Positions 30,841 to 44,200 of a DNA stretch of 64,000 bases are shown here, one piece after another. Numbering within the stretch: position 1 is the stretch's first letter; every line of letters starts with the position of its first letter. Under the pieces are notes generated by a model. It made no database searches. It had not been told where the DNA came from and saw only the letters and a list, made by a program, of their open reading frames with translations. Source of the stretch: Chondrilla cf. caribensis (Eukaryota; Porifera; Demospongiae; Chondrillida; Chondrillidae); contig OZ026546.1 in NCBI GenBank assembly GCA_964020155.1, positions 901,414-965,413 on the forward strand. Direction: 5' to 3'. Made by a program: the position numbers and the translations under genes.

Positions 30841-33800
30841 ACACAGACGTACATACAACACAAACATACACACACACATGCATGCACACACACACGTATA
30901 CGTACACACACACACACACACACACAACACACACACACACACACATGCACACACACACAATCATTGTACATGGAATTCTTTTTGGGATTCAGTTTTGGCA
31001 TGCATGTGATGTATTAGGAGTAGTGAATAGCTATGTGTAATTGTGAGGTTTCTGACTGTCTTTTGTGGTCAGTTTAATTGATTCTAGTCACATTTCCTGT
31101 TAAACTATTATCTAACATCCTGATCTTAATTATTTCCACATCCTGGGCTTTGTGCACTCATGATTTGTTCATTTCATCAAAGTACGTTGTATACACACTT
31201 AAATATTTTCACTTAATGTGTTTCAGACTTCAAGTTTTTCATGCATGTTTGAGTCTTCACAGACAGTCTGACTGTGAATGTAGCCTCATTTTGCTAGTAG
31301 TCAGTTTGAGTTGTGATGATTGAAAGAATTGAGTTAGTTCGATTTGCGAAAAACACGGAAGTAACATAAAAGAGGGGTATACTTCACAAAACACACATTT
31401 GGGGTAGTTCATGTCAGGCTCATTCCGTGCAGTGTTTGCCACTAGCCCTCTCTAATATCCAACTTTGCCTGTTTGTACAATCAGCACTCCTGTTCTCCGT
31501 AGCTTTAGATTCCCTCCTCTGTTCCATTCTTGGATTTGGACCACCTACACACAATCTTGTATAATTAAATGACTTTTTATATTTCGATTAAGTTATTATC
31601 CTTGATTAAGCAATTATCTTTGTTCTTGCACATGTTAGAATATACTTTGGTACAACACCATTTCTGTTCATAACTGATTTGGATATGATCAGAGATGTAA
31701 CCGTGAAGCAGTTTGACAAATTTGTGGATCGTACAGTGAGTTTGTTGTTTGTGCCTGTTCACTCCAAATACAGACATTAGGACAAACTGTAATAGACCCC
31801 CAAAATTCTGTATTTATATATTATATTTGCTTTCCTCTCACCCATACATACACTATTATGAACAACTAAACAAAATCAGTTCAAAATTGGTTGATACTAG
31901 AAAGTCTCAAGACTGTTTGTCTCAATGAGTTTCTGCTGTGATCTGCTAGTATATATTGAACTATCAATTACACAATCTCAACTACACTGATACACCTCTA
32001 TATTAAGACCACCTATCTATGTGCAGGGACCATTTTTTCTTGGTCTCTTAGGTGGTCTTAACAGACAGGTTCCAATGTATATTCAATTCTGATACGTTTC
32101 CACAACATGTAGTGACAGAAGTATGTGTATTGTACCTGTGTAGCATAGGGCTGCTGGGTTCAAGGTCTGGGTCAAAGACAGGATGTACGATGGCCTATTT
32201 GCTACATCTGGGGACGACTGGAGAAGACGACGGCGTTTTATTTCTCCTGCATTTAGTGGTCACAAAATGAAACTGGTGAGGAGATGAAGTCTTCTACTGT
32301 ATATGTTGAGACTGTAGTGAGTTAGTTTCTCCTCATCTCCTGTTAGATGGAGCCTCTGATCAAGGAGAGTACAGTACGTCTGGCAGAGAAGATATCTGTA
32401 CTGGCAGAGAAAGGAGAAACTGTGGAAGTACTTGGGTGAGTAGTGGTGATGCAAAATTACATACTATGAACCTGAATACTTGTTGGGTAAAAGGTCTAAT
32501 CAGACCTCGTCTCTAAAGTGCATGTGATAGGAGATGTATGACAGTACGTACATGCTTTGTGACTTTTCACCTGCTTCATTACCATGCAGTCTCTATAGCA
32601 AGATGACCATGGAGGTGATGCTGTCCACTACCTTTGGAAGGTCTGTTGATGTACAAGGAGGGAAGGGTGGTACCATATACGAGGATGCTAGGGACCTGTT
32701 CAAGGTCTTGACTGGGAAGCAAGCCATGTTCATGACAATTCTACAGTTTATCTTGAGTAGGTCAACTGGACAGTGTGCTGTAACAGTTATGACCTTTGGC
32801 ACTTTTACACAGTTGAATGTGATGTTTGTTTGAACATGGACTTCTAGTGAATACTTTGACAACTGTTTTCAAATGTCTTCCTACCATGTTCTTTACTCCT
32901 TCTTCACACCTTCACCCCCCCCCCCCCATGTACAGATATCCCACCATTTTCCCCTGTCCCACCTCATGGTGGTCTGAATTGTGTCCCTGTGAGGACAATA
33001 TCTCCATGTAATGCAGTTTATGGTGCTGTATTGTTTCTAGTACTGCTAACGATGTATGTTTGTGAAACTCGCCCTGTATACCTTATACTGTAAGTAAGGT
33101 TCGTACGTTTGTATTGAAATATTGAGTTTAAAGTGTCAGACACTGTGATTGAAATCAGATTATCAACATTCTCCATCTCATATTTAACACAGTGTCTTGT
33201 CCAAGACTTGCTATTTTATTCGGACCTATTCTATTGTGTCTGATGAGTACTCTCCCACGACTGACCAAAGCTGCTCTTAAGATGGTTGAGATGAGAAGAG
33301 AGGAGGGAAGCACAGCCACTGTGAGTGACAATGGTGTGAACAGATCTCTTCTTCTGCTTTGACCTAACCTTGTGTGTACGTTTAGCGAAAGGACCTCCTT
33401 CAACTGCTGATCGACTCCAGCGATGGAGAAACTAAGGGCGGGCTTGAAACTGGAGAGATTGCAGCTGATATTGTCGGTTTCCTGTTGGCTGGTCATGAGA
33501 CAACTAATGTTACTATCACTTTTGCTACTTACCTGCTGGCTAAGAATCCTGAAGTACAGGAGAAGCTTGCTAATGAGATTCATGTGTACTTTGATGAGAA
33601 TCCGGTGAGTGATGTTGTGTGTGTGTGTGTGTTTGCATGTGCATGTGTGTACATAGCTGCTATGCATATGTAGTACTATGCTTTCATGTTGACCACAATG
33701 TTATGCTATTATTTTCACTGTTCATTTCTCAGGACAAGTCAATGTACGATGCTACACATGAGCTGGAATATCTGGACATGGTTCTGAGTGAGACTTTACG

Positions 33801-35655
33801 ATTGTACCCTCCTGCACCATCGTGAGTTGAATAGAGTTTGATCTTTTGGATGATATACACATGTCAGTTTTTACAATTAAAGTATCAATTGCAACATTTT
33901 GCCCACGAGTCTCTTTAGGCATAAGACAATGTTGAGTTTGTTAGGATAATTGTTATAAATTCCAACCAATGAAACCTATTTCAGCTGTCCAATCAGAGGA
34001 TCTCGTACTGGATGCAATACTATAGCTATAATATTATTATATGGATAGGATTCTACAGTGCCATCCTGAGCTAGTTGTTGCTATTATCACTCCCTCTGTT
34101 TTCCTGGGGAGTGAAGCACCTCATCTTCACAGTGAGTGAAAATCTCCATCTTCACAGTCTGTTCCAGACACAGTGTAGGCTATGAAGTCTCCTTTCCATG
34201 CACCAGCCCTCCCTCCTCTCTCCATGGCTCCATGCTTGAGTAGTAGTGTACAATTAAAACCATGATATAGTCAAATTCCAGATTAGCCATCATATAGTCA
34301 TGCATGGGCATTATCCTACTGTGACCCTGAGGCAAAGCTGCCAAACACTTCTTGAGTGTATCTTAAAATTTGTATTCATTATTGTGCATTCCCTCTCACT
34401 ACAGAACTCCTCGTCTGTGCAATGAAGAATGTGTTATCAACGGGGTTACCATCAAGAATGGAGTACAAGTGTTCATTCCGATTTATGATATTCACAAGAA
34501 TCCAGATCTCTGGCCAGAACCTGAGAAATTCATTCCAGAGCGGTGAGTGTGTGTGGGTGTGTTAGTACATGTACATAATTTGCAGATGTCAATGTGATGT
34601 GTGAATGTTTTGTAACTAGCCAATAGACACAGGGTTATGTTATGTCTCTCTTACTTGCCAAGATTTTGTTGAGAAATTTAAATATGTGGCATGTAGCTTA
34701 AGTCAGGGACATTGCTCAGCTCCAGTTTGATATTAATACAAAAGGTGTTTAGTGATGTGTTCACAATGACCCCTTACTCCAAAAGCTGAAGCCTCAAACC
34801 TCTCACCAACTATAATTCATGCACACTGACCTGGTCACCACATATTGCACTTTGTGGGCAAGTGTTCCAACTCTCAATGTTCACTCAATCACACTACATG
34901 TACATACCTGTGTACTTATGATGATGTCATGGTGGTAGAAATTTCTATTATACTATTACCATGGCAATGGCGGTAACTTCGCCCTCGGTGTCAATTAGGC
35001 AAAGGTGTCTGTATATCCACTACAGCTTCTCCAGAGGTACTTTAGCTATTACATACTTACATATGTCTTAGTGTACATGTATTTCAAGTTTTATTCAGAA
35101 TCTATTCTTCTTTTTATATTAATATTTTCTACATATGTACAGGTTCACAGCAGAGGAGAAGGCTAAGCGTCATCCTTGTGCTTACCTTCCATTTGGTCTT
35201 GGACCTAGAAACTGTGTTGGAATGAGGTTTGCACTGATGGAAGCTAAAATGGCTCTCATTGAGATTGTCAGGAACTTCAAGATTGAGTTGTCTCCAGAGA
35301 CAAAGGTGCTTATTATGTGTGTCTGTACATATGGATTGAGTGTACATATCAGTATCTTGTATGCTTGTTGAATATTAATTGTCAAATTATCATTATAGTA
35401 TCATTATAGTAAATAATTATTTATTATAGTAATTAAATTACTATTATGTTGCACATTTGTTAGTATTAACACGCATTTTGTATGTATAGTGCATAATATA
35501 CTATGTATATTATGCATTATATGTATTTCCACTTTTGATTAATGTATACGTATCAATGTGGTGTCACTTAATTGTAGGACCCACTGGAAATTGAAGTGGC
35601 AATTGCTCTAAAACCAAAGAACGGATTGTACGTCAACTTCCACCGCAGAGATTGA
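29955..35655 (+). CDS. Cytochrome P450, CYP3 clan, array copy 4 (13 exons, 512 aa, intact)
   Basis: Exons: 29955-30037, 30332-30431, 30549-30604, 31639-31735, 32144-32275, 32347-32435, 32590-32756, 33193-33320, 33386-33604, 33733-33821, 34405-34542, 35143-35305, 35578-35655. All introns are GT-AG and phases match copy 1. Exon 8 is 128 bp rather than 134, losing two codons in frame; copies 5 and 6 share this. The anchor, PGPKPKP hinge, WRRRR in helix C, AGHETT, ETLR, PER and the heme loop are present. The exon 9 acceptor is 'acgtttag', shortened by 2 bp relative to the 'tttacag' of copies 1-3 but still AG. The protein is more diverged from copies 1-3 in exon 5 and in exon 8. Introns 3, 8 and 10 resemble copy 5 more than copies 1-3. 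Confidence 0.92.
30694..30960. repeat. CA microsatellite in intron 3 of copy 4
   Basis: About 265 bp of CA repeats with interruptions. Open frames through it encode only Thr-His or Cys-Val repeats and are not genes. Confidence 0.95.
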
Positions 35656-36363
35656 GAGAGACACTGCAACCAACTTTCCTACATGCCATCAATTCCAAAT
35701 AATCACCAATTCTCTTCATTTTCTTCATCAATTTACTTCATAAGATCATAATCTCAGCATAAATCTCATTTTCTATAGTAAATATTATCACCAGGCTTAC
35801 TATAAATACCACTTACCTATAGCTATATACATGTATCAGTATTGCCATTATTCGGTCATAATAAGTATGTGGTATCTATAGCTATACTGTATATCAAATA
35901 AGGGGTGCTTCAAATATCACATCCAATTCATTGTGTGCATGTGCATTTGTGTCTGTTTAGGCTAAATTTAACCCAAATAATGTAAACTGCATGTTACACC
36001 TGCAGTGTAAGCCAGACCCTGCATGATTCTATTCTTAACTTACCTGGAATTTGTGTCATTCAAATACTTACAATCTCATGTAGACTGAGCGTTTGTATTC
36101 TTTGATATATTATGTACATACATATACACAGGCGGTAGAGTCCACATTTATACACAACACTTGTACAGATGTACCAATTTCCTGGGTATTAGGATTTGTC
36201 CTTATTAGGTCATAAAAAGCATGTGTATCAGTGTGGTATGCATCCAATAAGGGCATCACGTCCATTGGATCTCGCACATATGTATGTTTAGGGTTAAAAT
36301 ATAAAACCATGTGTAGTGCTAGCGGGACCGGTTCTATTTTTAGCCTACCCGGAAATTGCGCAT
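35656..36363. other. 3' flank of copy 4, no gene seen
   Basis: AT-rich sequence without a clear AATAAA near the stop and no recognisable coding segment. 'ggtcataat' and 'ggtcataaaaagcat' stretches (near 35850 and 36210) suggest a weak internal duplication. Confidence 0.4.
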
Positions 36364-36370
36364 GCAAAAC

Positions 36371-36414
36371 CATAGACACTCTAAACTACGTAACCGTAGT
36401 TTAGAGTGTCTATG
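36371..36414. mobile_element. 44-bp fold-back insertion upstream of copy 5
   Basis: Two perfect 20-bp arms (CATAGACACTCTAAACTACG and its inverse) around TAAC, flanked by GCAAAAC on both sides (36364-36370 and 36415-36421). This is an extremely small element with a 7-bp target duplication. It shares CATAGA...CTATG ends with the one before copy 3. Confidence 0.75.
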
Positions 36415-36421
36415 GCAAAAC

Positions 36422-36581
36422 CGACCCTTGATCCGCCATTTTATTGTGTTGGAGCATAACAAAATAAAATGGCGGATCTAGGGTCGGCTACGCCAGACTA
36501 GTTTTTCTATTCTTGGATATCGGCACGCGTATACGAATCTGGTCGTCGACATCACTCAAGTACAGAAAGCAGGGAATCACG
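36422..36581 (+). promoter_or_regulatory. Proximal upstream region of copy 5, conserved with copy 6
   Basis: The block from 36458 ('aacaaaataaaatggcggat') to 'ggctacgccagactagtttt' recurs at 44745-44800 before copy 6. It includes AAAATGGCGG (36466-36475), a YY1-like core. At copy 5 an inverted copy of the same block (36422-36444) lies just upstream, so the promoter contains a hairpin of about 24-bp arms. Function is inferred. Confidence 0.5.
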
Positions 36582-38222
36582 ATGGATCCTTTCTCTCTAC
36601 TTTTCAGCACCTACGGTCTAATAACTTTGTTGGTACTCCTGTGTTCAATCTACATCTGCTACAGGTGAGATTACTACGTATTTCTCGGTATATGGCTCAA
36701 TTGTGAAAGTTCGGCTAGGAGTGTGCGATCCATAGATCCTAAGGTCTCTAAGACCCTTTTATCACAGTTGTGCGGAGAAACCATAGATGATAAAATAAGA
36801 TTATTAGTATGCTTACGTCATTGGTCGCTATGTGGAGATTGCGAGAAGATTTGTTATAGTTTAGCCGACATGTACATTTACCTGTAGTTTTCGATGTACC
36901 TGTTACGTCCCTTTGTCCCTCCCTTGGAGTTTGTCTTAGTTATTTAAAGGGCCAGTAACATAAAAAAAACAAGTTGGGCTCAAATGGGCTCTTTTAGTAA
37001 GTAAACCCTCGTGGTGATGTTTAAAATCACCATTCTTGCTTTCAACGAGAGAAATTCGCCGCTTTTGTTCCTAAAACTCGCCCATTTTGAATGACGCGTA
37101 GTGACATCACAAGAGGAACGTACGTAATACGATTTACTAGCAATTTTTGCTGATTATGTTAGGTTTAAACTCTGCATCTCTTAGTTTCGGCATTATTTGG
37201 AATTAAATAAACGCTTATTTGCTGCTGAAAGTAATAGGGAAGCTGAGGGATAGTTTATCTTGCAGATATCCCCAAAGAATGTCGATAAATGAGCTTTATG
37301 TCAAAGTAATTGCCCCAAACATGATGTAACTAGAATGTATATACCGATAATTTGGTTCATTACAGTGATTATGGATGTCTGGTTGTAGAGAAACATTCAT
37401 CTGTTGGATTCCCAAGCTCCTCCATCTATGTGAACCACTTACAACCAACATTGCAAAATAAATGCAATTGCTGACACTATTTACAATTGAAATCATGCAA
37501 AAATGTAGACAGCGGTACATCAAATGTAGTAATCACAGTATAACAATTTATAACTCAAGATTAATGTTAAAATGACTGACATACTGGTCGAATGGGGATT
37601 CTGAGATGATATTTCGAAGTTTTTCGCTATAAATTAGACAAGTGTCGTAAATAACGCGCTACAATTCATGTGTATACCGTGCAGTGTTATCCAGTCTGCA
37701 AATTACCTAGCCAGGGTCCTCTTTTAAGTCACTTCATGACCCCGATCGGTCATTTGCCGCGATGGGTTCGAACGGATAAGACTCCATTACAATTGTTGCA
37801 GGAATACTCGAATCATCGTTATCATCCGCACTAACATCATTTAACTCTACTGAAGTGCTCATTTGGGCTTCGTCGTTGAAAGAAAGGCCATTAGGACCAC
37901 TAAATTCGTTCGTCGAAATACCGTAAGGCTTCAGACATCTTTCGTTCCTCTTATGACGTCACGAAATATGACGAAGATGACGTAATCAGGCGTAATTGGC
38001 TATAACATCCTCGATTACTCCCCACCCAGATGACAGGAGCGAATTCAAACATCACCATTGGTGTTTACTAACTAAAAGGAGTAATTCAAGACCAACTTGT
38101 TTTTTCATGTTACTGGCCCTTTAATTTTATTTTTGTCTGAGAGGTTATCCGTGCATATGCATTTACTTTGTGTAGTGCTATTTTGGAGAAACCCTACAAA
38201 AACACTGTAATATCTAATAATG

Positions 38223-38258
<36 letters not shown>

Positions 38259-41200
38259 TGCTTATGTATTTGGCCTCGTAAGTATGACCATATACTTATT
38301 CATAGTTACTAACTGCATGTCCTAAATCAACCGTGACGTTCACTTTTTTTCCAGTGGTAAGTTGGTAACATGTCCAGCACGGATTGGTGAAAGGCAGTTC
38401 TTGATACTTCCCTGTCCAAACAGATCCTTTCAAATCTTGGATACGTATTGATAGAGACATTAGAACCCATACTGTCCATTGCTTTGCCTATGTCTACACA
38501 AGAGATCGCTTTACTTGGCGGTAGTCATCGAAGTACATTTCCCACACAAACACCAATGACTGTGATTGATCCTGTATTACGTACAATCCCTATTCCCTTC
38601 ATAATCCTGTTCTTCATCATTTCCCATCCTTTCATGGAGATTCGCCAACTCTTCTGTGATTCCAAATGTTCGTAAATGTACAGATGGATAGGCTGCAACA
38701 TACTGCATATACAGGAAGACGCCAGTGACGTCACCAATATGGCTGCCACACCCAAGAATTTCTCGTAAACAGTAACGATTTGAATGCTTTTACTTCATAA
38801 AGAGCTGTATTCCAATAGTATCTATGTTTTAAACCTGTTATTTTTCGATTCAGTGTCCCTTTATTTTTTTTCCACATCCTGGGCTTTGTGTACTCACCAT
38901 TTGTTCATTTCATCAAAGTATGTTGTATACACATTTTAAATATTTTCACTTATGTTTTAGTCTTCAAGTTTTTCACGCATCTTTGCGTCTTCATAGACAG
39001 TCTGACTGTGAATGTAGCCTCATTTTGCTAGTAGTCAGTTTGAGTTGTGATGAGACTGAGTGAAAGAATTGAGTTAGTTCGATTTGTGAAGAACACGGAA
39101 GTAACATAAAAGAGAGGTGTATATACGTACGTACTTCACAAACACACACATTTGGGGTTACCGTAGTTCGTGTCAGGCTCATTCCCTGAAGTGTTTGTCA
39201 CTAGCCCTCTCCAATATCCAACTCTGCCTGTTTGTACGATCAGCACTCCTGTTCTCTGTAGCTTTGAGATTCCCTCCTCTGTTCCTTTCTTGGACTTCTG
39301 GTCCCCCCACCTACACAATCTTGTATAATTAAAGGACTTTGTATATTTTGATTAAGTTACTATTATCTTTGATTAAGTTACTATTATCCTTGTTCTTACA
39401 CATGTTAGAATATACTTTGGTACAAAACCATTTCTGTCCATAAATGATCCGGATATGATCAGAGATGTAACTGTTAAACATTTTGACAAATTTGTGGATC
39501 ATACAGTGAGCTTGTTGTTTGTGCCTGTTCACTCCAAATACAGTAGAAATACATTAGGACAAACTGTAATGGACCCCCAAAATTCTGTATTAATTTTATA
39601 TAATATTATTATTTCTATCCTTCTCATCCACACAACTACGAACAACTAAACAAAATCAGTTCAAAATTGGTTAATACCATCACGATTGTTTATCTCAATG
39701 AGTTTCTGCTGTGCTCTGCTTGTATATACAGTACACATGTATGTTTATGAGAGAGTATGCTTTATTGTATTGAGTGTATTCTGTATTCAATTGTACGTAT
39801 GTACTGTAACAGTTGAATCTGTTTGAAGACAACCTATACACAAAGACCCCCTTTCCTAAGTGACCACTATTGAACTATCCAATACACAATCTCAACTACA
39901 CTGATACACCTCTATATGAAGACCACCTGTCTATGTGCAGGGACCATCTTTTCTTGGTCTCCTGGGTGGTCTCAATAAACAGGTTCCAAATTGAATGTGT
40001 ATTCAACTCAATATGTTTCCACAAATATTGATGTGTATTGGCAGAAGTACGTAATATATGTATGTATTGTACCTGTGTAGCATAGGGCTGTTGGGTTCAA
40101 GGTCTGGGTCGAAGACAAGATGTACGATGGCCTATTTGCTACATCTGGGGACAAATGGAGAAGACGAAGGCGTTTCATTTCTCCTGCATTTAGTGGTCAC
40201 AAAATGAAACTGGTGAGGAGATGAAGTCTTCTACTGTATATGTTGAGACTGTAGTGAGTTAGTGTCTCCTCATCTTCTGTTAGATGGAGCCTCTGATCAA
40301 GGAGAGTACAGTACGTCTGGCAGAGAAGATATCTGTACTGGCAGAGAAAGGAGAAACTGTGGAAGTACTTGGGTGAGTAGTGGTGTTGCTAATTTACATA
40401 CTATGAACCTGAATACTTGTTGGGTGAAAGGTCAAATGCGTAAGCTAAATAATAGTAATAATACGTAATACGTAGGAGAATATATGTACATTGTTGTATG
40501 TTGTGACTTTTTCTCTTCATTTTGTTGCAGTCTCTACAACAAGATGACCATGGAGGTCTTACTGTCCACCGCCTTTGGAAGATCTGTTGACATACAAGGA
40601 GGGAAGGGAGGGGAAATATACAAGGATGCTAGGGACCTGTTTAAGTTCGTGACTGGGAAGCAAGCCATATTCATGACAATTCTACAGTTTATCTTGAGTA
40701 GGTTAAATGTACAGTGTGCTGTAACAGTTATGAATTTTGCACATTGGCAGCCAAACCTTAACACAGTTTGGACTGCTGGTACATACGTACTCTGACAACC
40801 GTTTTCCAATGACTTCCCTACCATATTCTTCACACGTTCCTCTGTTTTCCTCTGTTTCACCTCTTGTTTGTTTGAATTGTGTCTCTGTGAGGACAATATC
40901 TCCATGTAATGCAGCTTATGGTGTTGTATGGTGTCCAGTACTGCCAACAATGTATGTTTGTGAACCTGGACCTGTACCTCACTGTAAGTAAGGTACGTAT
41001 GTTAGTACTGAAATAAAGAGTTTAAAGTGTCCACAGTGATAGATAGCTTGAGCAGATTATCATCATTCTCCATCTTATAACACTTTTTCGTTTTTCCAGT
41101 ATATTGTCCAAGACTTGCTCCTTTATTGAGACCTATTCTATTGTGTCTGTTGAAAGCCCTCCCACGACTGACCAAAGCCGCTATTATGATGATTGAGATG

Positions 41201-44200
41201 AGAAGAGAGGAAGGAAGCACAGCCGCTGTGAGTGACAATGGTGTGAACAAATCTCTTCTACTGCTTCAACCTGACCTTGTTTGTACGTTTATAGCGAAAA
41301 GACCTCCTTCAACTGCTGATTGACTCCAGCGATGAACAGACTAAGGACAGGCTTCAAACTGGAGAGATTGTAGCTGATATTGTTGGTTTCCTGTTTGCTG
41401 GTTATGAGACAACCAGTGTAGCTATCACTTTTGCCACCTACATGCTGGCTAAGAATCCTGAAGTACAGGAGAAGCTTGCTAATGAGATTCATGAGTACTT
41501 TGATGAGAATCCAGTGAGTGATGTTGGTGTGCTTGTTTGCATGTGCATGTACATGCATGCACATGTGTGTACATAGCTATGTATGTGTAGTACTATACTT
41601 CCATGTTGACCGCAATGGTATGGTATTATTTTCACTGTTCATTTCTAGGACAAGTCGATGTACAATGCCACACATGAACTGGAATATCTTGACATGGTTC
41701 TGAGTGAGACTTTACGATTGTACTCTCCAGCACCAGCGTGAGTTGAACAGAGTTTGATCTTTGATTTACACTTGTCTGTTTTTACAATTAAAGTATCAAT
41801 TGCAACATTTTGCCCACATGCATGCCACCCTCATCCATAGTTGCCAACTGTTTTGAATCATCCGGGACATTTGTTGATTTTTCCAGTGGTAACATATCCC
41901 GCACAGATTTGTGAAATGTCTCGGATTTAACAACAGTGAACCACAGGGTGCAAAATGCAATTGTCTTTATTCAAATTGTCTTTAGACGTACCATCATAAT
42001 CCACAAACAAGTGCTTCGATTTTATTCAGTTGTTTTATTGTCATTCGTCATTCCCTAGTGGAATGAATTTTTAGCCTGTTTCATTTTCGTTCGACAGTGT
42101 TACGTATTCTGATCGACAATTTTGAAGCTCTTGGAAAGTTTTTGTAAGTTTTCATCATCAATTCATCAATCTAACGACATAAAAACTCATAATTACTTTC
42201 CTATGGAGCATAATGTTGAATTATACCTCAAATATTGGCTTTTTGATTCGTCCATGCGTTTGATGGTTTGCCTATGATGCCGAGAAGGGTATACGGGCTG
42301 AGCTTGCACGAGCCAAGAAGCAATACATGGGCCGAGGTACTATGTCTAGACTATGGTCTATATAGTGCAATATTGTGATTGCCCGATGGGTGGAGGGATG
42401 GCTAGATAGATAGATAGTTAGTGCTGGGCGATAATGACTTTTTCTGCATATCACGATACCTTAGGAGAGTATCACGATATACCCGATGTATTGGTAGAAT
42501 TCAAATTATTGGGAATCAAAGTGACACTTTCATTGAATTAGCACTACATTGCAAGTTATACTAATAGCATAAGCAAAAATAAACAACTAAAAACAAGTTA
42601 CACAGCTAATTAAAACAAAAGAAACCGTTTAAGGCAAGTTATCGTGCAGAAAGCATGGCATGACAACATTGTCATCATCCAGGCATGACCTCTTTGCTGT
42701 TACAATGTTGCCAGCTGTACTAAAGAGCCTTTCAGAAGATACACTGGTGGCGGGGATGCACAGGTACTTTCTTGCGTATATTTTACATAGTTATCTTACG
42801 TATCTTCATCTTTATGCGTATGCAGCGCAACGTGCACTGTATATATAATACATTATATAGGCGATACTGCCAATAGTCGCCCTCTGTATATTGATACCCT
42901 TTGGGTATCGATACTATCGATGGTATCAATTGTAGCGCCCAGCACTAATAGGTACACCAACTAGAAGTGATGAAGGAAAGCTTGGCAAAGGAAATGTTAG
43001 ATTTTAGCCACAATGCCACGACACAGTCATTGTAATCCATTTCTACGTAAGCGAGTTACGGAGCAATAAAAATTTAATATAGATGCCCAAGGTGGCAATT
43101 TATGGACGCAGGGGACATTTCTGGGCAATTTTCAAATTTATGCTTATTTCCAAACATTCTCATACTAAAATTGTTAGCCATCATATAGTCAAACATGGGC
43201 ATTATCCTACTGTGACCCTGAGGCAAAGCTGCCAAACACTTCTTAATCTTATCTTAAAATTTGTATTCATTATAGTGCATTCCCTCTCACTACAGAACTC
43301 CTCGTCTGTGCAATGAAGAATGTGTTATCAATGGGGTTACCATCAAGAATGGAGTACAAATGTTCATTCAGATTAAAGACGTCCACAAGAATCCAGATCT
43401 CTGGCCAGAACCTGAGGAATTCATTCCAGAGCGGTGAGTGTGTGTGGGTGTGTTAGTACATATACATATTTTGTAGATGTCAACGTGGCACATGTGAATG
43501 TTTGGTAACTAGCCAATAGACACAGGGTTATGTTATGTCTCTCTCGATTGCCAGGATTTTGTTGAGAAGTTTAAAAATGATTGTATGTAGCTTTAGTCAT
43601 GGACATTGCCCAGCTCCAGTTTGTGTTCAGTGATGTGTTCACAATGACCCCTTACTCCCAAAGCTGAAGCCTCAAACCTCTCCACCAACTATAATTCATA
43701 CACACTGACCTGGTCACCACATATTGCACTTTGTGGGCAAGTGTTCCAACTCTCAATGTTCACTCAATCACACTACATGTACATACCTGTGTACTTATGA
43801 TGTCATGGTGGTAGACATTGCTATTGTACTATTACCATGGTAATGGACAGTAACTTTTTGATACTATAATTATTTCTACGTAGCGTGTGTACATGTTTAT
43901 GTCCATACATATTATTTCTTAGTATATTTCAAGTTTTATTCAGAGTCTATTCCTCTTTTTATATTAGTATTTTCTACATACGTATACACAGGTTCACAGC
44001 AGAGGAGAAGGCTAAACGTCATCCTTGTGCTTACCTTCCATTTGGTCTTGGACCTAGAAACTGTGTTGGAATGAGGTTTGCACTGATGGAAGCTAAAATG
44101 GCTCTCATTGAGATTGTCAGGAACTTCAAGATTGAGTTGTCTCCAGAGACAAAGGTGCTTATTATGTGTGACTGTACATATGGGTTGAGGGTACATATCA

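Noticed and set aside
36948..38120. Calling the element piggyBac outright
   Set aside because: Only the TTAA flanks fit; the termini and lack of transposase do not support it.
38448..38675. 75-codon open frame in intron 1 of copy 5
   Set aside because: No recognisable domain on either strand; likely chance or old foreign DNA.
36665..39408. Hidden exons 2 and 3 in copy 5
   Set aside because: I looked for the PGPKPKP hinge and the exon 3 sequence on the plus strand and found nothing similar.
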